From NCBI GenBank assembly GCA_965227695.1, contig OZ245760.1, positions 186,001 through 250,000 on the forward strand: 64,000 nt of DNA, given 5' to 3'. Both the position numbers and the translations under genes were made by a program. The notes under the pieces are model-generated. The model saw only the letters and a list, made by a program, of their open reading frames with translations, searched no databases and was not told the DNA's origin. This DNA is from UBA1858 sp965227695 (GTDB lineage: Bacteria > Pseudomonadota > Gammaproteobacteria > UBA4575). Positions 9,022 to 18,673 of this stretch are shown here, one piece after another. The stretch's first letter is position 1; every line of letters begins with the position of its first letter.

Positions 9022-9442
9022 TATTCGAAAAATCTAAAACCCGGTAAATTGATTACTACAAATTGATTTGGCAAATTGACTTGGCACCAATTCAATCTAC
9101 ATCACCACGTGCTCGGTGGCTTAAGTATAAAAAAATCAGTGGTAATTAAAAATAAATTTCTGATGAATGTTTAATGATAAAATTGTCACATTTGCGGAAA
9201 ACCTGAGTGTGACCCTGCAAAATGTTATACTTCATACTTAGATTTTATATGGGTTTTCATCCCAACTGTTCGAGATTGATGTATTTACAAATTTTCCCGA
9301 CCGGCTCCTTGTCGAAGCTCTTAAGACTGGTGAAAAAAACCGACATTGTTCTGTCCAGAAGCTGGCTATGATGGGGTTTATCCACAACCGGGCAATAAAA
9401 GTGACACTCAGGCAATCAACTTAAATTGAAGCTACTTCCTAT
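9022..9442. other. 421-base divergent region between the VPLPA-CTERM gene and oxyR
   Basis: This AT-rich spacer contains the promoters of two divergent genes. The only structured element I can point to is the set of direct repeats at 9046-9085 near the VPLPA-CTERM start. A 49-codon open frame at 9222-9371 has no ribosome site and no recognisable features, so I do not call it. No RNA gene is visible. Confidence 0.5.
9046..9085. repeat. Three short direct repeats upstream of the VPLPA-CTERM gene
   Basis: AAATTGATTTGGC (9060-9072) is followed directly by AAATTGACTTGGC (9073-9085), which differs at one base. A shorter copy, AAATTGATT, lies at 9046-9054. The repeats are spaced 13-14 bases apart and begin 25 bases upstream of the gene start, as operator half-sites might. 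Confidence 0.55.
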
Positions 9443-10345
9443 ATGGTGAATTTACCGACGGTTAAACAACTGAGATACCTGGTAGCACTTGAAAAGCATT
9501 TGCATTTTGGAAAAGCTGCCGAAGCATGCTTTGTGACTCAGTCCGCTTTTAGCGTGGCAATTAAAGAGCTTGAAACGATACTCAATACCTCGCTCGTGGA
9601 TCGCACCAACAGGAGTGTTGTATTTACCTCGACGGGAACGCTGGTTGCGCAACAGGCCCGCCTGGCACTTTTTGACATGGAAGGCATCCTTGACATTGCC
9701 AGGGCGAACCAGCAGCCATTAAGTGGACCACTAAAGATGGGGGTCATACCCACGATTGCGCCTTTTTTACTGCCACGCATATTACCCGCCATACGCAAAC
9801 GATACCCGAAACTCGAGTTATATCTGAAAGAAGAGCAGACGCACCATATACACCAGCTACTGCTTGATGGTGAACTTGATCTATTATTACTCGCACTTCC
9901 CGTTCACCTGACCAATACAGAATCGATCAGTATCTTCAATGACCCTTTCAATCTTGCCTATCGCAAAGGCACCAAGCTGATTGATCCGGAGAACTTTTCT
10001 CCGAACAAGCTGAATGAATCATCGATCCTTCTCCTCGAAGACGGCCATTGCCTGCGCGACCATGCAATGAGCGCATGTAATATTTCAAGGAAAGAAAAAA
10101 TCAGTAAATTTTCTGCCAGCAGTCTATATACATTGATACAAATGGTGGACAGCGACCTCGGCGTCACCTTCGTGCCACAGATGGCGATTGACAGCGGTAT
10201 ACTCAAACACACCAGAGTCTCTACCTCGCCAATGAAAGATAAGTCGTATCGTGAAATTGGTCTGGCCTGGCGCAAGTCCAGTGTGAGAAAACCCGAGTTC
10301 AATCTTCTGGCAAAAATTATATCTGATTGTATCAACCGCCAGTGA
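9443..10345 (+). CDS. oxyR: OxyR peroxide-sensing LysR-type regulator
   Basis: This 300-residue LysR-family protein has the N-terminal winged helix-turn-helix (LRYLVALEKHLHFGKAA through SVAIKELE) and a C-terminal regulatory domain. The redox pair of OxyR is present: Cys203 and Cys212 in the segment DGHCLRDHAMSAC, with the same eight-residue spacing as Cys199/Cys208 of Escherichia coli. It should form an intramolecular disulfide on contact with hydrogen peroxide and activate antioxidant genes. No catalase or peroxiredoxin gene adjoins it. Confidence 0.92.
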   Translation: MVNLPTVKQLRYLVALEKHLHFGKAAEACFVTQSAFSVAIKELETILNTSLVDRTNRSVVFTSTGTLVAQQARLALFDMEGILDIARANQQPLSGPLKMGVIPTIAPFLLPRILPAIRKRYPKLELYLKEEQTHHIHQLLLDGELDLLLLALPVHLTNTESISIFNDPFNLAYRKGTKLIDPENFSPNKLNESSILLLEDGHCLRDHAMSACNISRKEKISKFSASSLYTLIQMVDSDLGVTFVPQMAIDSGILKHTRVSTSPMKDKSYREIGLAWRKSSVRKPEFNLLAKIISDCINRQ

Positions 10346-10387
10346 AGGGTCTTGCGCTTTCATGAAACAACCATTACACATTTTCTA

Positions 10388-10418
10388 TAAAAAAAGCCCC
10401 GCGGGGTTAGGCGGGGCT
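10388..10418 (-). terminator. Minus-strand rho-independent terminator
   Basis: AGCCCCGC (10395-10402) pairs with GCGGGGCT (10411-10418) across an 8-base loop. The A-run at 10389-10395 becomes the U-tract only on the minus strand. It would therefore end the MATE transcript, although it lies about 190 bases beyond that gene. A weaker hairpin (10576-10595) sits immediately after the MATE stop. Confidence 0.7.
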
Positions 10419-10605
10419 GACGGCTTAGTGTGAATCGGCTTAGTAATACGGAGGCAACAACTAAGCACATATATGAGCAATGCAGGAGTTATGCCAGCGA
10501 TATATTAGCAGCCAATACAGATAGTTAATATTTTTCGAATGAATCCCACCTATTTATTTGCACTAATCCGGCACACTTCATGCTTTAGCGTGAAGCAATA
10601 CCTGA

Positions 10606-11997
10606 CTAATGAATGACACTGATATCTTTCCAGCGACCGCGTTTAAAACGCATATAAAAGACACCGCAATACAACATCACATGAATAGTCAGTATCCACC
10701 ACAGTACTAATAACTCCTCATCAAAAAATTGTACATATAAATAGCATGGCAATACCAGGCAACCAAGTGATACAAGAAAACTCATCCTCATAATAAATCT
10801 GGTATCACCCGCTCCTTCAAGCGCTCCCATAAATACCAGAAAAATGGCATCACATAAGCCAAAAAATGCAATGAATCGCAGCAATACAATAATCAACTGT
10901 TTATCCTCCTGGGTATTTCCCAGTTCGCCATATGATGAGAATGGGTGAATAAAAATAGAAGGTATCAGCAAGTATAATAATGCCAGGGTTCCGAAAAAAA
11001 TAATCGCGATATGTATACCGGACCAGGTGGCTTTTTCCGCAAGCCATGGTTTTTGCTCACCAAGACGCTGACCGACAATAACAGAAACACCGATCATCAG
11101 GCCCACCATGGGCAAAAACGATAATGCATTTATATTAATCGCGATATTACTTATCGCAAGTTCACGTGTCCCTATTTGACCCATAAACATAAGGAAGGCA
11201 GTAAGTGAGGACATATCGATAAACAGCCTCATCCCGTTAGGCATTCCGTAATGAATTAATCGTGTGAATAAACGATAGTTAAATTTCCAGCCGCTATAAA
11301 CCTGATATAAACATTCATGCTGTGTACGAAAAACCAACATAAGCAAAACCAGGCAACCTGAAATCACGGCGACGTTCGTTGCTATTGCAGCCCCATAAAT
11401 GCCCATCACCGGAAATCCAAGCTTGCCAAATATCAGCAGATAATCAAGCGCGATGTTAATAATGGCAATTAATACATTGACCCACATCACTAGGATTGTT
11501 TTGCCCATGCCAGAGAAAAAGCTGTACAAAACATTATTCATTACCACAAAAATCGCTGAATACATCAACGTCTTAAAGTAGATAGTTTCCAGATCTTGTA
11601 CTTGCTGTGAATGACCGACAAATGCAAAGAACTCATCAGCAAAAACATAGGCAGGAATAACACACAGTAAAGAAAATAAACTAAAATAAATGCCCTGCCA
11701 TATGATGGCACCAATCATTGTTTGCTCTTTAGCACCAAAATACTGAGCGACAAAGGTATTTACATATGCGGCAGTTCCAATAAAAAAACATAGCATCGAA
11801 AAACTTGCTAACCCGGCAGGCACCGCTGCAGCAATCGATTCAGGAGAGTCCCAGGATAAAAACATACGATCGAAAAAAATCAGCAGGCTCCACGAGCCTG
11901 TGCTAAATATCAAAGGGACCGCAATAACCAGCAATTCCCGGTAGCCGCCTTGCGCTGACCAGCGCTGCTTCAAAAAGCCTGTCATATAATTCAGCAC
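10606..11997 (-). CDS. MATE family multidrug/cation antiporter
   Basis: This 463-residue inner-membrane protein has about 12 predicted helices and the MATE pattern, with two related halves. The first half contains the LIFSTGSWSLLIFFDRMFLSW region and the second the equivalent GMRLFIDMSSLTAFLMF region. MATE proteins export cationic drugs or metabolites in exchange for sodium ions or protons. The length (450-470 residues) is normal. It is transcribed alone on the minus strand. The substrate cannot be predicted. Confidence 0.88.
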   Translation of the reverse strand: MLNYMTGFLKQRWSAQGGYRELLVIAVPLIFSTGSWSLLIFFDRMFLSWDSPESIAAAVPAGLASFSMLCFFIGTAAYVNTFVAQYFGAKEQTMIGAIIWQGIYFSLFSLLCVIPAYVFADEFFAFVGHSQQVQDLETIYFKTLMYSAIFVVMNNVLYSFFSGMGKTILVMWVNVLIAIINIALDYLLIFGKLGFPVMGIYGAAIATNVAVISGCLVLLMLVFRTQHECLYQVYSGWKFNYRLFTRLIHYGMPNGMRLFIDMSSLTAFLMFMGQIGTRELAISNIAININALSFLPMVGLMIGVSVIVGQRLGEQKPWLAEKATWSGIHIAIIFFGTLALLYLLIPSIFIHPFSSYGELGNTQEDKQLIIVLLRFIAFFGLCDAIFLVFMGALEGAGDTRFIMRMSFLVSLGCLVLPCYLYVQFFDEELLVLWWILTIHVMLYCGVFYMRFKRGRWKDISVIH

Positions 11998-12218
11998 TTG
12001 GTACTCAGATCCTGATTTACGGTTAAATATAATTATTCAGGCTACATGCTTTTCAGAGATAAACGTGACCCAGGAGAAAGGTGGGTTATCTTTATTTGCA
12101 AACTCGATGTTAATAATTTTTGAATATATAACATTTTTATATTTTGCAAATTATTAACTGTAGTTAAACACCCAAGAGCAACCAGGCACTCGTCACAAGG
12201 TTCAAACATGCCCGCGAT

Positions 12219-13307
12219 TTAGGAATCTGCGCTTTGTGTCTTTTCAAGCTGTAATGCCGCAATCACTTCTGGATGTGCAATAGATGACATCTGAAATTGA
12301 CTGATCATATAGTTCATCACACGCACTTTAGCCCAGGGTATTAACAGCCCTGCACTCAGGATAATAGCAAACATATTGGTTAAATAAATATACATCATCG
12401 GCTTTACCTCAAGTAATCCATTAAAAGACATCAACGGCACCACCGCTGACACTGGCCGAACATCCTTAAAATTGATGAGTAATGTGCTTGACCATACCAT
12501 GTTGAATATTTTTGTTTTTAAATATGCAAGCGCTAGAACATACCCGACGGATGCAAACAGCAACAATATCGCGAATGACAGGAATATCGCTGTCCTTATA
12601 TCTACCGCCCTGGAGGGATCATTTGCGCCAAGAAAAAAAAGAGTTAGTTGATCCCCATAAAGAATTGCCGCACTGAGTGCACCCATAACAATACTGAGCA
12701 ATACAATAATTAGCGCGATTGAATAGTATCGATAGAAATGACCTGCACTAGCCCTGAAATTAAAGACGTGATTTCCATACTGATGGTTATCTATTTTGAA
12801 TTTGGTAATAACGTATTTGTAATACGGGTAAATTAACCCGAGTGTCAGAGGAATTAGAACCCCCAGTCCTGTGATCCATTTTGCTGCTTCGCTTAAATTT
12901 TTATTGAATGAGAAATTTATAGCTCGATATGAAGAATGGCGCGCATCACAGGCCAGGCTTTGCAGCGCGAACCATGGCAGAATCAGGAAAAAAACTAACA
13001 ACATTACTATTATCAAAGACGGGATAAAGTACGCTGTTATCAAGCTGATTCCAAGCAAGACGAATAGAAGCAGCCTTTGTTTTAGCATCACCACTGGATT
13101 TGGATTATAGCCAAGAGGCGAGTCAGCAATGATCGTATTTGAATAAAAAAACTGCTTTTCCCGTATTTTTGCCCAGGGTGAGTAAACACCTAGCGTCAGC
13201 AAGTTAAGAAATAAATTGATAATCCAGATTCTGAAATAATCACCTGTATGCCCTATAAAATCCACACCTACGGGCTTTAGCATTTTATCTTTTATTTCAA
13301 AGTCCAT
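12219..13307 (-). CDS. DUF898 (YjgN family) membrane protein
   Basis: This 362-residue protein has about eight membrane helices and the DUF898 signatures. The motif PWAKIREKQFFYSNT (near residue 43) has a C-terminal counterpart, PWAKVRVMNYMISQF, which suggests an internally repeated unit. NHVFNFRASAGHFYRYY lies near the middle. YjgN-type proteins are inner-membrane proteins of unknown function. It is on the same strand as the FAH gene upstream, 95 bases away, so co-transcription is possible but unproven. Confidence 0.83.
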   Translation of the reverse strand: MDFEIKDKMLKPVGVDFIGHTGDYFRIWIINLFLNLLTLGVYSPWAKIREKQFFYSNTIIADSPLGYNPNPVVMLKQRLLLFVLLGISLITAYFIPSLIIVMLLVFFLILPWFALQSLACDARHSSYRAINFSFNKNLSEAAKWITGLGVLIPLTLGLIYPYYKYVITKFKIDNHQYGNHVFNFRASAGHFYRYYSIALIIVLLSIVMGALSAAILYGDQLTLFFLGANDPSRAVDIRTAIFLSFAILLLFASVGYVLALAYLKTKIFNMVWSSTLLINFKDVRPVSAVVPLMSFNGLLEVKPMMYIYLTNMFAIILSAGLLIPWAKVRVMNYMISQFQMSSIAHPEVIAALQLEKTQSADS

Positions 13308-13402
13308 GATAAATCAAGCGAATCATGATATCAGTAATATTTAAAGTCACATGCCATGAAACTAATAGCGCAAATTCTGGCAATATAGCCAGTGACAAAA
13401 TT

Positions 13403-14311
13403 TCACGAAACGCCACCGCGTTTTCTTTGTACTATTTTGTTGGATATTTTGCCAATATTTTCAACTTCGCACTCCACTATATCACCGGGCATCAAGAACT
13501 CGGGTGGTGTTCTCGCATATCCGACTCCACTGGGTGTTCCCGTAGCAATAATATCTCCTGCTTCCAATTCCATTCCCTGGGACAATACAGATATCACGTT
13601 GGCAATTTTAAAAATCTGATGGCGGGTATTTGATTCCTGCTTCAGATCTCCATTCACCCAGCTGCGCAACTGAAGACTATGCGGGTCATCAATTTCATCG
13701 GCTGTTACGATTACAGGTCCCATGGGACAACAGCCTTTGTAACTTTTTCCTATATAAAACTGTTTATGCCATTTCTGCCTGTCTCTTGCAGTTACATCAT
13801 TGATGACTGTATATCCAAATACATGCTGCATGGCATTTTCCTGACTTATACCAAGACCAGATTTCCCAATGATAACCCCCAGTTCAGCTTCCCAGTCCAT
13901 TTTGGCGGACACGGCAGTATCAATTTCGATATCGCTGTAGGGCCCGTTCATGCTATTGGCCGCCTTGGTAAATACTACCGGAGACCTGGGCAGTTTTACT
14001 TGTTCCTGGCTTTCACCTGTTGTTTCGGATACGTGATCGAGATAATTCAGGCCAAGACATATGATATTTTGTCTTGGCCTGGGGATGGGTGAATGAAGCT
14101 TGACATTTTTTCTATCTACACAAAATGCGTCTTCAGGGTTTGATGACAATTCAGTTAGTTGTTTCCACGCCATCTCGCCAGCATCCAGCAGCGCGAGCAT
14201 GGAATTAATGGATGCATCCCATTTCGGATGACGATACGGAAGGAATATACGCTCGTCCCTTTCAACACCCAGCCAAATTTTACTATCAAACTCACAGCTA
14301 ACTAATCGCAT
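13403..14311 (-). CDS. Fumarylacetoacetate hydrolase family protein
   Basis: This protein of about 302 residues has the FAH-fold catalytic domain from about residue 80 on (ICLGLNYLDHVSE, PVVFTKAANSMNGP). The acidic metal-binding positions fall in DWEAELGVIIGK and the segment around NDVTARDRQ. Relatives hydrolyse or isomerise 2-oxo acids such as 2-hydroxyhepta-2,4-diene-1,7-dioate, or act on oxaloacetate or acylpyruvates. I take the ATG at 14311 as start because a GGGAG site lies 9 bases upstream; a GTG six bases earlier is too close to it. No aromatic degradation genes are adjacent, so the substrate is open. Confidence 0.85.
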   Translation of the reverse strand: MRLVSCEFDSKIWLGVERDERIFLPYRHPKWDASINSMLALLDAGEMAWKQLTELSSNPEDAFCVDRKNVKLHSPIPRPRQNIICLGLNYLDHVSETTGESQEQVKLPRSPVVFTKAANSMNGPYSDIEIDTAVSAKMDWEAELGVIIGKSGLGISQENAMQHVFGYTVINDVTARDRQKWHKQFYIGKSYKGCCPMGPVIVTADEIDDPHSLQLRSWVNGDLKQESNTRHQIFKIANVISVLSQGMELEAGDIIATGTPSGVGYARTPPEFLMPGDIVECEVENIGKISNKIVQRKRGGVS

Positions 14312-14436
14312 AGACACACACTCCCATGGTAATGAATTATTCCGCTAAATTTCCCAAACAATTTAATGTTGTATCATGTAAGCTTGCTTACATATTGCCG
14401 GTCTATATCTGAATTTACCACCACCACAAGCTTGTC

Positions 14437-16566
14437 GTGAAGAGAATTATAATATTTTTAATTATCGTTGCATTGATTATTTTAACCATAGTTCTCTTTG
14501 ATCTGGGCCACTACTTCTCTTTTAGTGAACTGGTATCGAAACAGGCCGCCCTGCATGCCATCGTTGAAAAGCAGCCTTATCTAATGGCAGCTATTTATTT
14601 TTTAATCTACGTCATTGTTGCTGCTGCATCAATTCCGGGCGCAGCGATACTAACGCTTACTGGTGGCGCGTTATTCGGGCTGTATGCTGGAACGCTGCTT
14701 GTCTCATTTGCTTCCACGATTGGTGCTTTGTGTGCGTTTTTAGTTGCACGTTTTTTATTACATGATTTTGTTCAGTTAAAATTTTCTGACCGCCTTGCAT
14801 TTATTAACCATAAAGTCAAAACAGAAGGAATTTTTTATTTATTTTTCTTACGCCTTGTCCCAATATTTCCTTTTTTTGTGATCAACCTGTTACTTGCTCT
14901 AACACCAATACGCACCTGGACTTTTTATTGGGTAAGCCAGGCAGGCATGCTTCCTGCAACGCTCATTTATGTCAATGCTGGCACTCAGCTGGCTAAAATA
15001 TCATCCCCGTCAGATATCGTTTCCCCTCCTCTCTTATTTGCACTTACGCTTCTTGGTTTAATGCCCTTTATTACAAATCAACTTATGCTCTCTCTAAAAA
15101 AGCGCATTTTATATAAAAAATTTAACAAGCCTTCTTCTTTTCAATATAACACCATCATAGTTGGTGGCGGCGCTGCCGGACTTGTCGCGGCTTACACAAC
15201 AAAGACCCTGCAGGGTAAAGCGCTTCTGATTGAACAAAATAAAATGGGAGGAGATTGCCTCAATACCGGATGTGTTCCATCCAAAGCCATCTTACGTAGT
15301 GCCAAGTATGTTTCTGATATAAAAAAACATAGGCAATTTGGCATTACCCGTGCGGTCTGTGAGTTTGAATATAAAGATATACTGAATCGCATCAAAAGCA
15401 TCATTTCTGAGATAGAACCCAAGGATTCCATGGAACGTTACAGCGCACTGGGCGTTGATTGCCAGCAAGGCAAGGCCACTGTCATATCGCCATGGGAAGT
15501 ACAGGTTAATGGCAATACTTTCACAGCGAAAAATCTCATTATCGCAACAGGTGCGCGTCCAGACATCCCTGAAATTGTTAATCTTGAACAGACACCCTAT
15601 TTCACCACGGAAACAATCTGGTCACTAAGCGAGCTGCCGGAAAAACTACTTGTCATTGGCGCCGGACCTATTGGCTGTGAACTTGGACAGGCCTTCGCCA
15701 GGCTTGGTTGCAGTGTGACTATCGTTCAACGCGGTACAGGTATACTGCCCAAAGAAGACAGGGACGCCGCAAGTCTTGTCGGGCAGTCCTTACAAACTGA
15801 CAATGTCACGCTGATAAACCGTTTTCATGCTTGCGAAATTAGCCGTCAAAACAATGAATATGTGATGACAGGCTCGAGGGATAATGAAAAAATTACGATT
15901 ACTTTTACACATTTATTAATTGCAACCGGCAGAAAAGCACGCCTTGAAGGTCTCGAACGTCTCGATTTAACTCTCAATAGTGAAGGTAAAATTGTAACCA
16001 ACACTGCCCTGCAAACTAATTATCCCAATATATTCGCCTGTGGTGACGTGACAAGTCCTTTACAGTACACGCATGCTGCCTCACACCAGGCATGGTACGC
16101 GGCCTTTAACGCACTTTTTCAGCCTATTAAAAAAATAAACTGCCGTCTCGATAATATCCCTCGCGCGATTTTCACCGAACCTGAAATTGCCAGCCTCGGC
16201 ATCACTGAAGAAGAAACCCGCGAGAGCAATAAAGACTATCAAATCACTACCTTTCCTATGGATGATATTGATCGCGCAATCACGGATAATGTGACTACTG
16301 GATTTATCAAGGTGATTACGCCTAAAAATAGTGACAAAATTTCTGGCGTATGTATTGTCGGCCATCATGCTGGTGAGTTAATCGCAGAATTCGCATTGGC
16401 AAAAACCAATGGACTGGGCTTGAATAGTATTTTGAAAACAGTACATATCTATCCCACCCAAAGCGAGATCAATCGAATGGTTGCCGGCAAATGGCGTCGT
16501 ACCAGGCTCACTGAAGCCACCATTAACCTACTTAAAAAATACCAACAGTGGAGACTGGGAAATTAG
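14437..16566 (+). CDS. TVP38/TMEM64 membrane domain fused to a flavin disulfide oxidoreductase
   Basis: This 709-residue fusion has two parts. Residues 1 to about 225 form a TVP38/TMEM64 (DedA-like) membrane domain, with SIPGAAILTLTGGALFG and FFLRLVPIFPFF motifs. The rest is a class I pyridine-nucleotide-disulfide oxidoreductase: FAD motif VGGGAAGLVAA near residue 243, redox cysteines 274 and 279 in CLNTGC, NAD(P) motif GAGPIGCELGQ near 410, and a C-terminal dimerisation domain with HIYPTQSE. It resembles mercuric reductase and lipoamide dehydrogenase but lacks an N-terminal metal-binding domain. The start is GTG. It is 9 bases from the ArsS-like gene, so the two should be co-transcribed. The substrate is unknown. 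Confidence 0.88.
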   Translation: MKRIIIFLIIVALIILTIVLFDLGHYFSFSELVSKQAALHAIVEKQPYLMAAIYFLIYVIVAAASIPGAAILTLTGGALFGLYAGTLLVSFASTIGALCAFLVARFLLHDFVQLKFSDRLAFINHKVKTEGIFYLFFLRLVPIFPFFVINLLLALTPIRTWTFYWVSQAGMLPATLIYVNAGTQLAKISSPSDIVSPPLLFALTLLGLMPFITNQLMLSLKKRILYKKFNKPSSFQYNTIIVGGGAAGLVAAYTTKTLQGKALLIEQNKMGGDCLNTGCVPSKAILRSAKYVSDIKKHRQFGITRAVCEFEYKDILNRIKSIISEIEPKDSMERYSALGVDCQQGKATVISPWEVQVNGNTFTAKNLIIATGARPDIPEIVNLEQTPYFTTETIWSLSELPEKLLVIGAGPIGCELGQAFARLGCSVTIVQRGTGILPKEDRDAASLVGQSLQTDNVTLINRFHACEISRQNNEYVMTGSRDNEKITITFTHLLIATGRKARLEGLERLDLTLNSEGKIVTNTALQTNYPNIFACGDVTSPLQYTHAASHQAWYAAFNALFQPIKKINCRLDNIPRAIFTEPEIASLGITEEETRESNKDYQITTFPMDDIDRAITDNVTTGFIKVITPKNSDKISGVCIVGHHAGELIAEFALAKTNGLGLNSILKTVHIYPTQSEINRMVAGKWRRTRLTEATINLLKKYQQWRLGN

Positions 16567-16575
16567 ACCACCTTT

Positions 16576-17535
16576 ATGCGAGAAACCAAACATTTATTAT
16601 TTCCCGGTGATTTTCCAGCTATTGAACGTGATCAATCCGCGACGTTACAGGTAAACCTCGGCTACAAATGCAATCAATCATGCACACATTGTCATGTTAA
16701 CGCGGGACCTTCGCGCACAGAAATGATGTCTGATGAAACAATGGAGTCTGTAGTAAGGTATCTTTCCCAAAGGCGGGTCTCCATGCTGGATCTCACAGGT
16801 GGCGCTCCCGAGTTACATCCACGCTTCAGGGATCTGGTCTCAACCGCACGCAAGATGGGCATTGTAGTTCGCGACCGCTGCAACCTGACTATATTATTTG
16901 AACCTGCACAAGCCGGCCTTGCTGATTTCCTTGCCAGCAACCAGGTGGAAATTGTAGCCTCCTTACCCTGCTATACTGAAGATAATGTCAACAAACAGCG
17001 TGGCAAAGGCGTATTCACATTAAGTATAAAAGCATTAAAAAAACTTAATGCGCTGGGTTATGGAAAAACAGACCGCCTTCGCTTATATTTGGTCTATAAC
17101 CCAAGCGGTCCTATCCTTCCGCCGCCACAGGCACAGCTGGAACAGGACTACAAAAAACATCTGGCAAATGACTATGGCATCTATTTTGACGGCCTTTTTG
17201 TATTAACCAATATGCCCATTCAGCGCTTTGGCAGCAGTTTGCTTTCTACCGGCCATTTTGAAAGTTACATGAAAACCCTGCGCGAGAGTCATACGCCTGC
17301 AAATATGAACACAGTCATGTGCAAGAACACAATAAGTATCGACTGGCAGGGGTATGTTTATGATTGTGACTTTAACCAGATGCTCGACGAGCCGATCGTT
17401 GACTCAGGTAACCGTTCGCTTCATATTGAAGACCTTCTCACGCGTGACATTCATTCAATAAAAGTCAAAACCGGTAATCACTGTTATGGTTGTACAGCGG
17501 GCCAGGGTAGTAGTTGTTCCGGCGCTTTAAGCTAA
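16576..17535 (+). CDS. arsS: ArsS-like radical SAM/Cys-rich protein
   Basis: This 319-residue radical SAM enzyme binds its [4Fe-4S] cluster through C32-x3-C36-x2-C39 and has the LTGGAPELHP motif. The C-terminal Cys-rich segment ends in CYGCTAGQGSSC, typical of the family annotated as arsenosugar-biosynthesis radical SAM protein ArsS, which adds a deoxyadenosyl group to methylated arsenic. Some relatives use selenocysteine; here all such positions read as cysteine. No arsM methyltransferase is in the window, so arsenic as substrate is uncertain. The gene starts 9 bases after the TVP38-reductase fusion. Confidence 0.83.
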   Translation: MRETKHLLFPGDFPAIERDQSATLQVNLGYKCNQSCTHCHVNAGPSRTEMMSDETMESVVRYLSQRRVSMLDLTGGAPELHPRFRDLVSTARKMGIVVRDRCNLTILFEPAQAGLADFLASNQVEIVASLPCYTEDNVNKQRGKGVFTLSIKALKKLNALGYGKTDRLRLYLVYNPSGPILPPPQAQLEQDYKKHLANDYGIYFDGLFVLTNMPIQRFGSSLLSTGHFESYMKTLRESHTPANMNTVMCKNTISIDWQGYVYDCDFNQMLDEPIVDSGNRSLHIEDLLTRDIHSIKVKTGNHCYGCTAGQGSSCSGALS

Positions 17536-17626
17536 CCATATACCTTTTATGTCGGCATGATACGATAGCTCTCATATTTGACCTGTATTCAGCACAGCTG
17601 GCCTGCACTATTCGTAAAAACATTTA

Positions 17627-18673
17627 ATGAATAAATCATTTTCCTTTTTGCTAACATTACTGGTATTTGTATTTTGCAGCACCTTATCGGCTGACGGTCC
17701 TCCAGAGTATTCCAAACCCGTCGTCGTCGATATTGCAAAAATAAGGCAGCTTGCTCCTACCGCGCAGTATTCAGGCAGTGTAATCAGCAAATATGATGCA
17801 CGTATTTCCGCCGAAGTAGAAGGACGCCTGACCTGGGTAGCAGAAGTTGGATCCTTAATTAAACAAGGCGAGGTTATTGCCAGGCTGGATGATATCTTCC
17901 TGCAGCAACAGCGCTCAGAAGAACTCGCACTCATTCAAAGCGAACAGGCCAAGCTCGAATTATATCAAAAAGAAGTGCAGCGCTATCAGCGCCTGATCCA
18001 GCAAAACAATGTTGCCCAAAACCAGTTGGACCAGTCAATTTCAGACCGCACCGTGGCACAAAGTAATATTATCGCCGCACGCGCAAGGCTTGCACAAATT
18101 GAGGAAAGAATCATTCGATCATCACCGCGCGCTCCATTTGCAGGCGTCATTACCGAACGCTTTGCAGAGGCTGGCGAATGGTCTGAACGTGGTAACCAGT
18201 TGGTGCGTCTGGTGGATACCAGTCACCCGGAGATTCAGCTTCGGGTTCCCCAAAGCATCTATCCTTTGCTTCATTCCGGCAAAATATTAAACGTAAGCCA
18301 TGACGAGCAGACTATTCAGTCCCGTGTGGTAACGATTGTACCGGTCGGCACAACGACCTCAAGATTATTTGAGTTACGCCTGAGCCCGGAGGTCCCGCTG
18401 TTGCCGGGCACCCTGGTAAAAGTATCTCTGCCGACCGCCAAACCCAGGCAGGTCATCTCGGTTCATCGTGATGCATTGGTGATCAGAAAAGGCGGCATTA
18501 GCATCTATAGAATCAATGACAACAATCAGGCTGAACAGGTACCGGTTAAAGTAGGCAGCGGGGATGCTGACTATATAGAAATCGTTGGTGATCTGGCCGC
18601 CGGCGACCGTGTTGTCACCCGCGGTGGCGAGCGTTTACGCCCTGGCGAGACGGTGACAGTTATCAATGAGTAG
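17627..18673 (+). CDS. RND efflux periplasmic adaptor subunit
   Basis: This 348-residue membrane-fusion protein has an N-terminal signal peptide (SFLLTLLVFVFCSTLSA) and no lipobox cysteine. A lipoyl/barrel-sandwich part (YDARISAEVEGRLTWVAEVGSLIKQGEVIARLDD, quoted only as the region near residues 50-85) flanks an alpha hairpin rich in Gln and Glu at about 95-150. Beta-barrel and membrane-proximal domains follow. It would link the RND pump to an outer-membrane channel. It overlaps the pump gene by 8 bases. No TolC-like gene is present, so the channel must be encoded elsewhere. Confidence 0.88.
   Translation: MNKSFSFLLTLLVFVFCSTLSADGPPEYSKPVVVDIAKIRQLAPTAQYSGSVISKYDARISAEVEGRLTWVAEVGSLIKQGEVIARLDDIFLQQQRSEELALIQSEQAKLELYQKEVQRYQRLIQQNNVAQNQLDQSISDRTVAQSNIIAARARLAQIEERIIRSSPRAPFAGVITERFAEAGEWSERGNQLVRLVDTSHPEIQLRVPQSIYPLLHSGKILNVSHDEQTIQSRVVTIVPVGTTTSRLFELRLSPEVPLLPGTLVKVSLPTAKPRQVISVHRDALVIRKGGISIYRINDNNQAEQVPVKVGSGDADYIEIVGDLAAGDRVVTRGGERLRPGETVTVINE

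Noticed and set aside
9060..9110. Possible sigma54 (-24/-12) promoter before the VPLPA-CTERM gene
   Set aside because: A TTGG and a TTGC element are present on the minus strand, but the GG-GC spacing is about 14 bases rather than 10.
9222..9371. 49-codon open frame between the VPLPA-CTERM gene and oxyR
   Set aside because: There is no ribosome site, it is short, and its sequence suggests no signal peptide or domain; the frame could occur by chance.
12185..12218. T-loop-like GGTTCAAAC resembling a tRNA 3' arm
   Set aside because: No acceptor, D or anticodon arm can be folded around it.
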